Assembly: GCF_032362555.1 (NCBI RefSeq)
Contig: NC_083507.1
Span: 251,001 to 315,000, forward strand
From: Amyelois transitella
Taxonomy: Eukaryota; Arthropoda; Insecta; Lepidoptera; Pyralidae
Direction: 5' to 3'
Length of the DNA stretch: 64,000 nt
A program made the position numbers and the translations under genes. Under the pieces are notes generated by a model. The model worked only from the letters and a program-made list of their open reading frames with translations, did no database searches and was not told where the DNA came from. This document shows, piece after piece, positions 19,950 through 49,450 of the stretch. Position 1 is the stretch's first letter. Each line of letters starts with the position of its first letter.

Positions 19950-22573
19950 TCAGTACAATAATAGTTTATGGAAATTTAGTATGTAATAACTTTGTACTTG
20001 TAAGACCTCTTTGCCGTGGCTCTCACGCCAGTCCCAGTTTGAACCCAGGATGGTTCCATTGGCAGATTGGTCAAATTTTGCTACTCCATTTCCATATAAT
20101 AAAATTCCGTGGTTCTGGTGTGTTGTGAAAATCTAATAGTTACTGTTTTGTATGAGAAAAATGTTTGGATTAATATTACCACATTATATTAGAAAGATGG
20201 TCTTAGATAGGATAGCATTGTTTACATTATTGACAAAACATAGGAATGTCTACTGTTTCAGATGGTGAAATTAGTCAAGAACATTCCTTCAAATCTAAAA
20301 ATTAAGGATACTAATAGCATTAAATTCCTGTCTCAACCATCTATTTATTTATGTTATCTATATTTACACTTAATTTATTAATATTTATTATATGTACAGC
20401 GGATGTCACTGATAAGTAAGAAATATAAACATATATTTATGACCTGACTGTACATTTCAAGCCAATTTTAATGTTTTCTTCACAATCATTTATGTTTTAT
20501 TTTTATGTGTAATTTATGAGTTAAACGACAACATGGATACTAAAACCGAACACTTAGGATAAATAAATGTACCTAGTTGAATAGAAATACATATAAATTG
20601 TTGCGTACCGAAATAAAATCGAGGATATTACGGGCGCTGCGCGGGCGCCGACTCGAGTCGCCGGCGCGCGGACCTTCACTGTCTTATCATTATGTATGCT
20701 CTTATCATTTTAAAGTAATAATAACTATCTCGCTTCTCTTATCCATTTTATCGGCTCTCTGATAACTACGTGAAACTGCATTTAAGCTTTGTTTAAAGTA
20801 ATATTGAACTGTTCTATAAACAATTTTTATTTTTGTAATCTCAGACGATAAAGCTTCTGCTTGCAATGTTCCTGTTATTAGTTCGTTATGAAATTCTAGC
20901 ATAAAAATATTTCAGTGAAATTGTTCTTTCAATTGTTACCCCGGCGGACCAGCAACACCAAAAATTTGTAACTGTAGTGCTTTCACATATGCGAAGAAAT
21001 TTAATTATTTTAATAGGGCTGCATGCCTGCACCGACAAAGTCATTGGATATAGCTAGTTAAATTAATTTGAAATAAAATTAAAATTCGCACCCTTGTATG
21101 ACAAGTAGCTTGGCGCACAGCGAGCGACGTGGAGCTTTGGTCTGCCCAGGAGATAGATGTGGATACATCTATCTCCTCGATTCTGACCCCCTCTGGTGAT
21201 GGCTTGTAAATATATCGATTCGACTCATAGGTAGTTAAAAACAAACTAGTATCACACTAGATTTTTTCTTCACTACCAACCACTTTCAGATTGTAAAAGT
21301 CAATCCAGGGCAGACATGTGGCACCATCACACTTACCATCAAGTACCTTCTGATTGAGTATTTATTACTTTAAAACCTACAACAACCTTGGAGAACCTCG
21401 CTCCAGACGTTACGACGGGGATTCTTCTGGCTAGACAACCTGTCTCAATTTTAACCTCGATTCTATCAATACGCCATCCAACTGATTGTGTCCTCCGAGA
21501 ATGTAAGCTCTCCCTACCCCGTAAGGGATCACGTCATTAACGTGATAAATGGTTATGTCCAATAAGAAACCTTCCTGAAGTACTAAAGTCCCGCGTTTTG
21601 CATCAATTTCTATACAATGCGGTGAAAATGGTATGTTCAAATATACAAGTTGTAAAATTTTATAAATAGTGCCAGTTATTTTCCGTGCAAGTTTATGCGC
21701 AAGCGCTAGTTCCGTCTCTGTCTGGTCTGACAATATCTTCTCTAAGACTACGTGTGGTCGATATCAAGGTCACAAATATTTTGAGGTCACTGAAAAAGTC
21801 GTAGTTGGTCTTAAGATGATAAACTAACACCAATACAAGTACATTAGGTGAGTACCTATTCATATTTTGTTATCCCCTCTATCTGGTAAAGATATACATA
21901 TTAACTACGTGAATAAAATATAGTTCACAATAAAAGAAAGTAACGCAATGCCTATTTAGATGCAATCTATCTTCAAGCATAAATTCATCAATATCAATTC
22001 AGCTGTTTTGGTATGGAAATAAAATAATAATTTAACCTACTCACTTTAATTTATGGTTAAGCCTGCAAAATTTACGGAACGAAACAAGCATAATTTGTTT
22101 TGATCCGTATTAGCTTCGTGAATTTAGTTAGCCCCGAAGAAATCAGCCAATAAAGTCCGAAATTTGTAATTTTGATGTATGATATTTTACGACACTGAGG
22201 TACAATTTATATAATGGACTATGGAGGGGTTAAATGATATTATAAATACATTAGAATGGAGTAAAATTAAGTTATAATCCTCCTTTTTCAAAAGAGGTTT
22301 AAAATTCAATGATAAGGCAACATGATTTACTGCTCATAGCCAGCTAGTCATTAAAAAATATCAAACGTCATTGCCATATCTGGCACTCAAAGTTGTCAAG
22401 TCACCATTCAAATCATAATGAATTTCATTCCATTCATTCATGTCAATTATCATTCATTGATTGATTTGAATTCAATTTACAAAGTGTCGCGTTCGTTTTA
22501 AAGGGTTTTATTTAGGTTTTGTTCTCAATTCGTTTTGTATTATTTTATCTGTGATATCATATCATAAGTGAAA
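19950..22573. other. Intergenic region between P5C dehydrogenase and Hikeshi
   Basis: No gene is supported. A compact GC-rich island at 20630-20675 (GCGCTGCGCGGGCGCCGACT) sits alone in AT-rich DNA. A diverged reverse SINE-like copy lies at 21417-21540, with ACAACCTGTCTCAATTTTAA and CCCTACCCCGTAAGGGATCA. ATTCATTCATGTCAATTATC precedes the Hikeshi gene and may be within its promoter. Confidence 0.45.
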
Positions 22574-23815
22574 ATGGCTAATGTGTTCGGATTAATAGTG
22601 TCGGGACGATTGGTAAGCGGTCATTGATGTGTGGTTATGTTATTCTATTATTGTTGTTCTCAGGAATAACCTATACTGTGTTGATATGACCAGGTGCAGA
22701 CAGACTTTACGCCCCTGGAGGAAACCCGCTTCCTCATCACCATTAATGACGCAGATGCCATTAATCATGTGGTTGTATTCCTCACTGGGCTGGCCCCACT
22801 GCCGGCCGGCACAGTGGGCATGGTCTACTGGAGCTGGCCTGACCCCACGGCGCCTCCCAACTGGCAGCTCCTCGGACACATATCTAACACCAAGCCCTCG
22901 GCCATATTTAAGATCTCCAACTTGAAGAAACTTCATGAATTGACTGGTAAGTTCTAGAAGCATCCATGGATTGTTTACATTTTGTGACCTAGTTTTGTTA
23001 TTTTTGCTAAAGTTCAGAGCCTTGTCATTGCGAATAACAATGGCTGCCTATAAATTTACTGTAATTTAGGTCTATTTATATTTTTTTTATTAATCAGAAA
23101 GTATTATGTATACTGTGAATATCTTATTTAAATATTTGTAATTTTTTGACATATTTAAGTTTACTACTATATTAGCTGACTTTTCATGTTGCTACTTCCA
23201 GATGAAAACAAGTTTATGAGTGCATTTGGGCAGCAGCAAATCTGTCACAACGCTCAGCTCGGCATCTCTATAGAGCCGGAAGCCAACGTGCAGCTCCTGG
23301 CATCGTCCGTGGTCAGTGTTTGTTGTTGTTGATTTTGTTTTTTTCAATACCAAATATTATTTTAGACCTTTTGAATTATTTTTTTGTGATGTTTTTATAG
23401 TTTTTCTTCAATTGTCTTTCTGTGGATTACACATACATATAGAATAAAAATAGATTTATTTTCAGAATTGGATACAAGGTAACGCTTCATGATGTTTAAC
23501 ACAACTCACATGCTCCCTTTTGTATGTGGGAAATTAACACAGTTGGCAAAGCATGCTTATTTTTAATTCTGTTCATAAAATTATCTTTTCTAATGACAAA
23601 CTTGTTCATTGCAGGCTCAACAAACCAATGGCTACATCACGTTTGCACAGAAAATGCTAGAGAACCTAGTGAACTTCGTGGCGTCCTTCTCTGTAACGCA
23701 GGAGCAGATGACCCCCACCCCAGGCGTCTCCTACATCCCGCTCAACACCTTACACACGTGGTACCAGAACTTTGAGAGGAGACTACAACAGAATCCCAAT
23801 TTCTGGAAAGTCTAG
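22574..23815 (+). CDS. HIKESHI: Hikeshi, Hsp70 nuclear import carrier (OPI10 family)
   Basis: Four exons join in phase to 200 codons plus stop: 22574-22612 (donor GTAAGC), 22694-22946 (acceptor GACCAG, donor GTAAGT), 23202-23311 (acceptor CTTCCAG, donor GTCAGT) and 23615-23815 (acceptor TTGCAG, stop TAG). The start is fixed by MANVFGLIVSGRL, the conserved N-terminus of the family. Other hallmarks are TPLEETRFLITINDADAINH, GMVYWSWPDP, SNTKPSAIFKISNLK and the C-terminal NTLHTWYQNFERRLQQNPNF followed by WKV. Hikeshi binds FG nucleoporins and ATP-bound Hsp70 and carries it into the nucleus during heat stress. Length equals the family norm (about 197 residues). The first intron is only 81 bp. Confidence 0.95.
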
Positions 23816-24346
23816 TAGTGTTTGTTGTACTTACGTTAAACTAATTATGTTAAGGATAGTTAATTTAATTTTATTGCATATATGTACTAAGTAAATATAA
23901 AAATAACACCAGCCATGTGTTACCATGCTCCACAGTTCAGTTTGCAAGACATTTGAACTAAAAGTTTACTGTTTCAAATTGCAATAAGTATGAATGCTGG
24001 AAATTTATAATATAGTGTATATTATGTTATTTGCTTTTACCATGCTCTGAGTGTTCTTTTTATATACATAAATATACTAAATGGAGTGTGCTCCATCACC
24101 TTGTGTATTCTGTTGCGAAGTCATTATTTGCATTATAAAAAAAAACTACTTTACTGCTTACCTTTTTTTTATTGTATTGAAAATTGGAAAGTTCATATTA
24201 AAAAAATTGTTAGAAATTTTTTTTTTAATTACATACCAGTCATGTATTTGAAAGCAATAGAAGGAAGAGTGGACACGTCTTTATCTAGACGATAATGAAA
24301 AATTTTTGTTGTAATATACAGTAAAAGACTGCTTGTGAATATTTTT

Positions 24347-24352
24347 AATAAA
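24347..24352 (+). terminator. Polyadenylation signal AATAAA of Hikeshi
   Basis: AATAAA in TTTTTAATAAAATGAAATC, about 530 bp after the stop. No earlier AATAAA was seen in the 3' UTR. Confidence 0.5.
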
Positions 24353-24476
24353 ATGAAATCATAATGATTATTGTCTTTTCTTTTAATTAGGCACTAGATT
24401 TACCGCAGGTTTTGATTTGTCACTGACTAATAAATGATTGGCTTACGAATATGTATTGAAGTCGTATAAGTTTAGC

Positions 24477-24575
24477 GGAGCTACCATGGCACGTGAGATA
24501 AACTATCGCTGTCCCGTTTCACAAGCGATAGTTTGTCGCGCGATAAAAACGGCGTCGCACGTGTCATGCTAACAC
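24477..24575. repeat. Palindromic MITE (GCACGCGCGAC family), internally deleted
   Basis: AAACTATCGCTGTCCCGTTT faces AAGCGATAGTTTGTCGCGCG, and the right end reads GATAAAAACGGCGTCGCACG then TGTCATGC. It is shorter than the copies at 11311 and 35131. Confidence 0.75.
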
Positions 24576-25649
24576 CACAGGTAGGGTCTAAAATAAGCTT
24601 TCTTTAATAATTACCTTTTTATTTCCGTTCACCTTTCCTTTTTTAGAAGGAAAGGTAAACGGAATCAACGTTGTGTTTCTACCGATTTGCGCTGAATAGC
24701 GTTGTTATATCGTTTCTTCCTTCGATAAATTATAAAAATAATTTCTTACCATTTGCGGCTAATACTAAAGTAATGTAAAGTTATACATACTTAAAATAGT
24801 AAATAAAACCACAATATTATAAATGTCTGTTTAATGTGTTTCTTAAACAGCTAGGTAACAAAACACCCTAGTCCACCGAAGGCACTGTCGCACTAACCTA
24901 TTTTGTACTGCTTCAACTTAAACTGAGATCCTTGTAGCGCGAAATAACAATAAAAACGAATATTACTAGGAGCCGCGTCGCCGCCGCCAACCGCTGAAAA
25001 TTACCGCCAAGTCCTTCTGATACATTTTGAGGTTAAAATCATTCAATTGGAACTTTGGAAGACGCTAGTGAATTTTTGGCTTATATATTTCGAAAGAAGG
25101 GATAGTTCCATTAAAAATTTATACAAACAGGTATAAGAATTGTTACTTCATCATTTTTGTGACTGGCAAAGTACATCTTATATCGTAATTAATTCATTTT
25201 ATAATATGTAAAAACACACAAATGATGTATTGACCTAAGTGAAGAATTTAATTTCATACCATACCGACTCGAGAAAAAAGACGTGCGAATAAAAACAATA
25301 ATACAAATATGAGTGAGCATGATATTATACTAAGTTGGACCTTATTTATTGTTTTAAATCCAATACTAATGGTCCCATGAAGCATGCATTATTAATATTA
25401 TAACTACCAACCAACATACTGAACCGGCGGTAACAAGGCACGTGGAACAAACATATACTATCCACCAATAAATACATTAAACATTAACATGGCGGTCGGC
25501 GGCGATGGTTATATAATTAAAATGGTTCCGGCGTCCACCCCCCGAGTCACCCATCGACGAATCGTCGTCTCAATCACAATGGCTGTTTTAAAGTGACATT
25601 AATTACAAAGTACAAACACAATTTAACCATGTCATCGATATTCTTTGAC
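24576..25649. other. Intergenic, no gene seen
   Basis: AT-rich. A short inverted repeat at 24627-24662 (CCGTTCACCTTTCCTT facing AAGGAAAGGTAAACGG) could form a hairpin. No coding exon is supported. Confidence 0.45.
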
Positions 25650-25720
25650 GGCCTGTGGTGCGGAGGTAGTGCACTTGTCTGTGATCGGTCCCGGGTTCGA
25701 CTCCCGGCCAGGGCATGATG
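25650..25720 (+). repeat. tRNA-related SINE head
   Basis: GGCCTGTGGTGCGGAGGTAG followed by CCCGGGTTCGACTCCCGG, which contains an RNA polymerase III box-B consensus (GGTTCGACTCC). A clean seven-base acceptor stem and cloverleaf cannot be drawn, so it is a tRNA-derived SINE promoter region rather than a functional tRNA gene. Confidence 0.55.
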
Positions 25721-25760
25721 AGAAACGAACTGTTTTCTAATTATTATTATTTTTTTAATT

Positions 25761-25960
25761 ACACAGATTGAGTTAGCCTCGTAGTAAGTTCGAAACTTGT
25801 GTTACGAGATACTAACTCAACGATACTATATTTTATAATAAATACTTATATAGACAATTGGTCTGATTTTTGATGTTTATTATAAAGTATCGTTGCATTA
25901 GTGTCTCGTAATTCAAGTTTCGAAACAACTTCAAGACTAACTTAATCTGTGTAATTTGTC
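25761..25960. repeat. Imperfect long inverted repeat
   Basis: TTACACAGATTGAGTTAG at the left faces CTAACTTAATCTGTGTAATT at the right, with matching internal blocks (TTCGAAACTTG / CAAGTTTCGAA and AACGATACT / AGTATCGTT). The left arm alone recurs at 26931-27020, so this is a head-to-head pair of copies of one dispersed repeat. Confidence 0.7.
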
Positions 25961-25999
25961 ACGTATATATTTATGTATTACATCAAAGGATGTTCCTAC

Positions 26000-26190
26000 G
26001 GATGTCTTAAAAGGCGATTATGGGATAGGCTTATAAACTTGGGATTCTTCTTTAAGCCGATGGGATAGCAACCTTTATAATTAACTATTTGAACCTCAAT
26101 TCAATTAAGTCAAACAGTTAAATGTAGCCTATATTTTTTAAAGACTGTTGGCTTCGTCTTCTTCGCATGGGATATAAGACGTGATTATAT
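26000..26190 (-). repeat. SINE-like repeat, reverse orientation
   Basis: AAAAGGCGATTATGGGATAG, GATGGGATAGCAACC, AAAGACTGTTGGCT and GATATAAGACGTGATTATAT occur in reversed family order. Confidence 0.65.
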
Positions 26191-26417
26191 GCATGCAAGC
26201 CTTTGAATATGCAAAGAAAACATGTTCACGCGAGGCTCAAGGTCTAAAATGGTCTGTCTGTAAAGGTATTGGAAGACCATAAAATTGTAAGTGTAACTAA
26301 ATTAGCCTCAATTAATTCTCGAGTGCAATTGGCATTAATCACAGATGTTTCACGTCAAGAATAAAACTGAAATCGGCATTTCTCATCACGGACGGTCTCG
26401 TCAATGCTAGGGCTCCG

Positions 26418-44629
<18,212 letters not shown>

Positions 44630-45020
44630 TCCTTATAAACACCAAGATCATCTTATCCCTTAAATTAATCAGATGTTATTTCATTTCATCATAACTCTGA
44701 AAAACAAACGAAACGAAAGAAAATAAAAGAGGAGAAATAAATAATAACCACAACCACCCACCCACACACACACTTAGGCAGATTTGAATTTGACATTGAC
44801 ATTTTTTTATTTATTTTTTTTATTCAAGAAGATCTCTGTGTACTTTATCCTTGCCTTCCAATAATAAATGTCAAACATATATAACGTTGGATGTCAAACC
44901 GGTAAAATAAATAGTAGAAGTGGTGCTGTGTTTGAGGATTTTATTTCGAATTTTGATTAATTTTCCATATAATTGGTAAATAAAATAATCATTTTACTAA
45001 AGATAAAACTATTGCCTACA
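44630..45020. promoter_or_regulatory. Shared divergent upstream region of CDC7 and CISD3
   Basis: The CDC7 start codon (44629, minus) and the CISD3 start codon (45021, plus) are 391 bp apart and point away from each other. The interval is AT-rich with CACCCACCCACACACACACA near 44755 and no other gene. It should hold both promoters; no core motif can be assigned. Confidence 0.5.
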
Positions 45021-45619
45021 ATGTTTTATAAGCTGCGAATTTCTCCTTTTATCAAAAACATACAATTAGTAAGTTCTAGTGCTGTCTATTGAAATCTTAA
45101 TTTTTTGAAGTTAAAATATCTCCATTATAGTTATTTAAAATAGTTTAAGTAAGATTTTGCTTGAATTATAACAGGCGAACTACGTGACCAAACCTCCCAA
45201 ACCAGAGATACCAAAAAATCCGTTGGCCTCAGTGTATTCTGCTTCATCGCAAAAGGAAAATGGGATTGTTTACGACAAAAAGCCCTTCAAAATGGTCTTG
45301 GAAGCTGGCAAAACATACCACTGGTGCCTTTGTGGCCGCTCAAAATCACAGCCGCTTTGTGATGGCACACATAAAAGTATATATTTAAAAATAACACAAA
45401 GGTTAGTAACTTAGTTATTTTGGAAAATAACTTCCAATCTAACAAGGTAATTTTCATCTGTCATAATTGCTGTTTTGAATTGCCAGGCCCATAAGGTTCA
45501 CTGTAGAAAAAACAAAGGATTACTGGCTATGCAACTGTAAGCAGACAAAAAACCGGCCCTTCTGTGACGGAGCACACAAGATGAAGGAGATACAGGAGGC
45601 CGGCACCGTCAGAGTCTAG
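45021..45619 (+). CDS. CISD3: CISD3-like mitochondrial protein with two CDGSH iron-sulfur domains
   Basis: Three exons join in phase to 135 codons plus stop: 45021-45068 (donor GTAAGT), 45175-45401 (acceptor TAACAG, donor GTTAGT) and 45487-45619 (acceptor TGCCAG, stop TAG). The N-terminus MFYKLRISPFIKNIQL is basic and hydrophobic like a mitochondrial presequence, which supports the start. Two CDGSH motifs are complete: CLCGRSKSQPLCDGTH in exon 2 and CNCKQTKNRPFCDGAH in exon 3, each giving three Cys and one His for a 2Fe-2S cluster. The tandem arrangement without a transmembrane segment is diagnostic of the CISD3 (MiNT) type rather than mitoNEET. The linker HKSIYLKITQRPIRF spans the second junction and confirms it. 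AATAAA follows at 45668. Confidence 0.93.
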
Positions 45620-45667
45620 GGTGCCCTGAACTTGATTGTTAAGCTATGTTAGAGATAAGATTGTTTA

Positions 45668-45673
45668 AATAAA
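45668..45673 (+). terminator. Polyadenylation signal AATAAA of CISD3
   Basis: AATAAA in TTTAAATAAAGTAG, 49 bp after the stop. Confidence 0.6.
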
Positions 45674-45887
45674 GTAGTATTGTTGCATATTTTTTGCATC
45701 CATCTTATCTGATCCTCCTTGGTATATAATGTAGATCATACATTAGCAGACTGGCATGAATTGTAGTGAAAGTAATGGGCAACCTTTGCCCGCAAAGCCT
45801 GTTTGCATTATCTAAAGATAGGTATAAAAATATATTTACGTATAGTCTTTTCATCAGTTCATCTTAAGTTTTATTAAAGCTTTTTTA

Positions 45888-46078
45888 TTCATACATAGAC
45901 AGATTCCCTTGTCCTCCATAGGGATGGCATAAGTTAACTATGGTTTGAGGTTGTTGCTAGCCCAACGCCTAAAAAGAAGAATCTAAAGTTTAGTAGATTA
46001 TCCCTTAGTCACCTTTAACGACATGTATGGAAAATCGAGGGTGTGTTCCGTTTTTTACGTGCCTTGAACCACACGGTA
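45888..46078 (+). repeat. SINE-like repeat, strongly diverged
   Basis: TTGTTGCTAGCCCAACGCCT, TTATCCCTTAGTCACCTTTA and CTTGAACCACACGGTAC occur in family order. Confidence 0.6.
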
Positions 46079-46755
46079 CTAATTTCTTTGTCTATTTTTT
46101 ATTTTTACTATGTCAATGTCACTTCCAATAAAATGTCAAAGTAGAATTATAGTGATGCGATAAGTCCAATTTATAAATTAATAATATTTCGATTCAAAAG
46201 ATTAAAAATATCGACGGTTGAAAGGCTAATTGTGTCAAGCGACATTTTTTGAGATATTGAGTTATATACATATTTGGAATCAGCGAATTTTTCTCCATCG
46301 TTTGGGCTCACTCTCATATTTTTCTGAGCATTTTTTTGGCGCTTGACACAACCGCAAAAAAGGGTCTCATTTTGGCGGTCATTGATCTAAACGACAAAGA
46401 TTTGGGTAAATTTGTGGATCTGCCACTTAAACCTTTTTGACTTTTATCATAATTTTTGTGTCAAGGCGTATGGATTACATTGCATCATACTATTTTGAAA
46501 ATCAGAGGCGATTGCGCCAATTTGCCTTTTCGCTTTTTATAGGATATGGTCGCTTGACCCATTTTGATTTCTAACATAATATTGAAGTACGTCGCTTAGC
46601 CGTTTTTGTTTTCCATCGCCCCACACACGCATGTCGTTTGACACATTTTGTTGCACGATGTAGGTAGTTATCGTGTTGTGTGCGCTACCGAGGCATGTTT
46701 CGCTCGCGCTCGCGCGCGTCTGCGGCCTCAGTCAAACGCCGGCGGTTAACGAAGT

Positions 46756-47302
46756 TGTACATACATACATACATAAAATCACGCCTCTTTCCCGGAGGGG
46801 TAGGCAGAGACTACCTCTTTCCACTTGTCACGATCTCTGCATACTTCCTTCGCTTCATCCACATTCATAACTCTCTTCATGCATGCTCCTTTATTTTCTA
46901 TTTCTGTAACTACATCTTCTTTCAAATCACAACATTTCCTTACCACGCTGTTCCTTATCCGGTCGCTCAATTTCACACCCATCACACTCCTTAACGCTCT
47001 CATTTCCACTGCATTTATTCTGCTTTCGTGCTTCTTTTGCCATACCCAACTTTCACTCCCATACATTAATGTCGGAACCAACACGCCCCTATGCACAGCC
47101 AGTCGAGCCTTTTTGGATAGTTTCTGACTGCTCATAAAGGCATGCAAAGCTCCATTCGCCATGTTCCCCGCGTTCACTCTCCTTTCAATATCACTAACAC
47201 ACTTTCCATCTGATGTAAACTTTGATCCTAGATATACAAACTCTTTCACTTGCTCAACTTTTTCTCCTCCAATCAAAATATTACATGCTGTCATTTCTTT
47301 CT
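46756..47302 (-). pseudogene. RTE-like non-LTR retrotransposon, 3' fragment A
   Basis: On the minus strand a 171-codon frame (46779-47294) runs from MTACNILIGGEKVEQVKEFV through YLGSKFTSDGK, LMYGSESW and EMRALRSVMGVKLSDRIRN to SAYPSGKEA. These are the C-terminal thumb and tail motifs of RTE-type reverse transcriptases. The 3' end is a TATG microsatellite. The copy is 5' truncated where it abuts fragment B. An internal piece equivalent to GMLRWFGHVERM is deleted (ENKGACMKRVMN). Confidence 0.75.
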
Positions 47303-47304
47303 AC

Positions 47305-47771
47305 ATACATACATACATTAAATCACGCTTCTTTCCCGGAGGGTTAACATTAATAACTCTCTTCATGCATGCTCGGGGGTTTCGGGTACTTTTGACCTGA
47401 CCCTTTACCTGGACGTCCTTAATTTGATCAAGATATGTTCGTCTAGGTCTTCCCACTCTGACCTTTCCCTCCACACTCTCCTTGTATATCTGCTTAGTCA
47501 ACCTGTTTTCATTCATCCTCTCCACATGACCGAACCATCTCAACATACCCTTTTCTATTCCTGTCAATACTTCTTTTTTCACATCACAACATTCCCTTAT
47601 CACGCTGTTCCTTATCCGGTCACTCAATTTCACACCCATCATACTCCTTAACGCTCTCATTTCCACTGCATTTATTCTGCTTTCGTGCTTCTTTTGCCAT
47701 ACCTAACTTTCACTCCCAAACATTAATGTCGGGACCAACACGCCCCTATGCACAGCCAGCCGAGCCTTTTT
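47305..47771 (-). pseudogene. RTE-like non-LTR retrotransposon, fragment B, 3' part
   Basis: Minus-strand frame with EMRALRSMMGVKLSDRIRN, IEKGMLRWFGHVERMNENRL and GRPRRTYLDQIKDV (47301-47666), ending in a CATA-type tail that abuts fragment A. It is continued at 48952-49450 across a foldback insertion. Confidence 0.75.
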
Positions 47772-48951
47772 AAACGGTTTTATTTAGCTCACCCCGTTTG
47801 TTTTATTCTTGGGTCAAATTTAGTAATTCAAATTTCACCCTCTTCCTGTCAACCGATTAATCTGAAATTTTGTATACACTTTGAATTTTGGTGACAATAT
47901 AATTATGTTTATTCATTATCATTATAAATTCAAGATGGCCGCCGTTACAAAATGGCGGATAATTTAGGTTTCATTAATCCCATCAATATGGGTATCAAAT
48001 GAAAGGGCTCAACAAGCAGAATACAATATACTATAAAAAATTGAAATCCAAGATGGCGGCCTCTACAAAATGGCGGATAACTTAGGTTTTATCAATCCCA
48101 TCAACATGGGTATCAAATGAAAGGTCTCAACAAGTAGAATACAATTTACTATTCAAAATTAAAATCTAAGCAGTGGGATAAAATGTAGCCTATGTTACTC
48201 CTGAAGGTTAAGTCTATCCCTGTGCCAAATTTCATTCAAATCGGTCCAGTAGTTTTTGAGTTTATTCGTTACAACTAAAAACTAGAAAATAAAAATAGGT
48301 AAAAAAACTTTTTAAGTTAAACGGTTTTATGTTAAACATACATTGCAATGTTTAATATAAATGTACTAAAAACCAAAAAATAATAAAATAGATACAGTCG
48401 TGGGAATTATAAACATATGCATAGACTAGACTAAAATAAAACCGTGGGGCACGTCAATTGTCTACAATCGTTGATTAAATGTTTGTTTTGTAATGTTACA
48501 CTATAATTAGGCAGTTGTTCAACCGACAACGATGGACGTGTGATAAGTAGGGCTAGAATGTGGAAACAAGTTAGCAAGCTCGATTAAGCGAGTTTTAGGG
48601 TTTCATAATGTTGAGCGAGTAGTACTTTTATCATAAGTTTTGTCGATTAAAGACAAACTACGAGCAGTGAAACGATTCCTCGCTAGCCAGCAAAATAGTA
48701 AGTAATTTGCGCACCGTCTGCGGGCCAACTGCCTAACGACGAATTAAACGATTCTTCCATCGCACATTAAGTCTATAATTTGTAGACAATTGACGTGCCC
48801 CACGGTTTTATTTTAGTCTAGTCTATGCATATGTTTATAATTCCCACGACTGTATCTATTTTATTATTTTTTGGTTTTTAGTACATTTATATTAAACATT
48901 GCAATGTATGTTTAACATAAAACCGTTTAACTTAAAAAGTTTTTTTACCTA
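47772..48951. mobile_element. Foldback element with perfect 177-bp inverted arms
   Basis: Inserted in RTE-like fragment B: the target reads CGAGCCTTTTTGGATAG in intact fragment A, and here CGAGCCTTTTT and TTTTTGGATAG lie on either side. Arms 48291-48467 and 48780-48956 are exact reverse complements by eye, with a 312-bp loop. The left part (47772-48290) has two tandem ~120-bp units, each with AAATGGCGGATAA and CATCAA(T/C)ATGGGTATCAA. Both ends carry AAACGGTTTTAT. Confidence 0.75.
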
Positions 48952-49450
48952 TTTTTGGATAGTTTCTGACTGCTCATAAAGGCATGCAAAGCTTCATTCA
49001 CTATGTTCGCCGCGTTCACTTTCCTTTTAATATCACTATTACACTTGCCATCTGATGTAAACTTTAATCCTAGATATACAAACTCTTTCACTTGCTCAAC
49101 TTTTTCTCCTCCAATCAAAATATTACATGCTGTCATTTCTTTCTCCATTTCAAAAACCAGTGTTTTAGTTTTACTTACGTTCCCTCTCATTCCGTTCTCT
49201 TTTAAAGCTTCATGCATACAGTTTACCATCTGCTGTAACTCCTCCGCTGATGACGCCAGTATAACCTAATCGTCGGCATAGAGCAGACATTTGACGAGTA
49301 ACTCATTCATCCTTAATCCACTTTCAGACTCTTTGGTTGAACAGTTCCGATGACGCAACACATCCTTGCGTAACGCCTTTCTCAATCTTAAACCACTCAG
49401 TGTGCGCTCCGTTTATCCTGACACAAGCACTCGAATCCTCATATAAGGAT
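48952..49450 (-). pseudogene. RTE-like non-LTR retrotransposon, fragment B, 5' part
   Basis: Continues fragment B. The minus strand encodes a reverse transcriptase active site LLYADD at about 49270-49290, followed at once by a TAG, then VILASSAEELQQMVNCMHEA and SKTKTLVFEMEKEMTACNIL. The stop next to YADD and frame breaks make it a pseudogene. Confidence 0.7.

Noticed and set aside
25650-25720. Functional tRNA gene
   Set aside because: A box-B motif is present but no acceptable cloverleaf or acceptor stem; it is better explained as a tRNA-derived SINE head.
45184-45414. CISD3 as a one-domain, 76-codon protein
   Set aside because: The open frame runs into the intron. Splicing at 45401/45487 restores the second CDGSH domain in phase.
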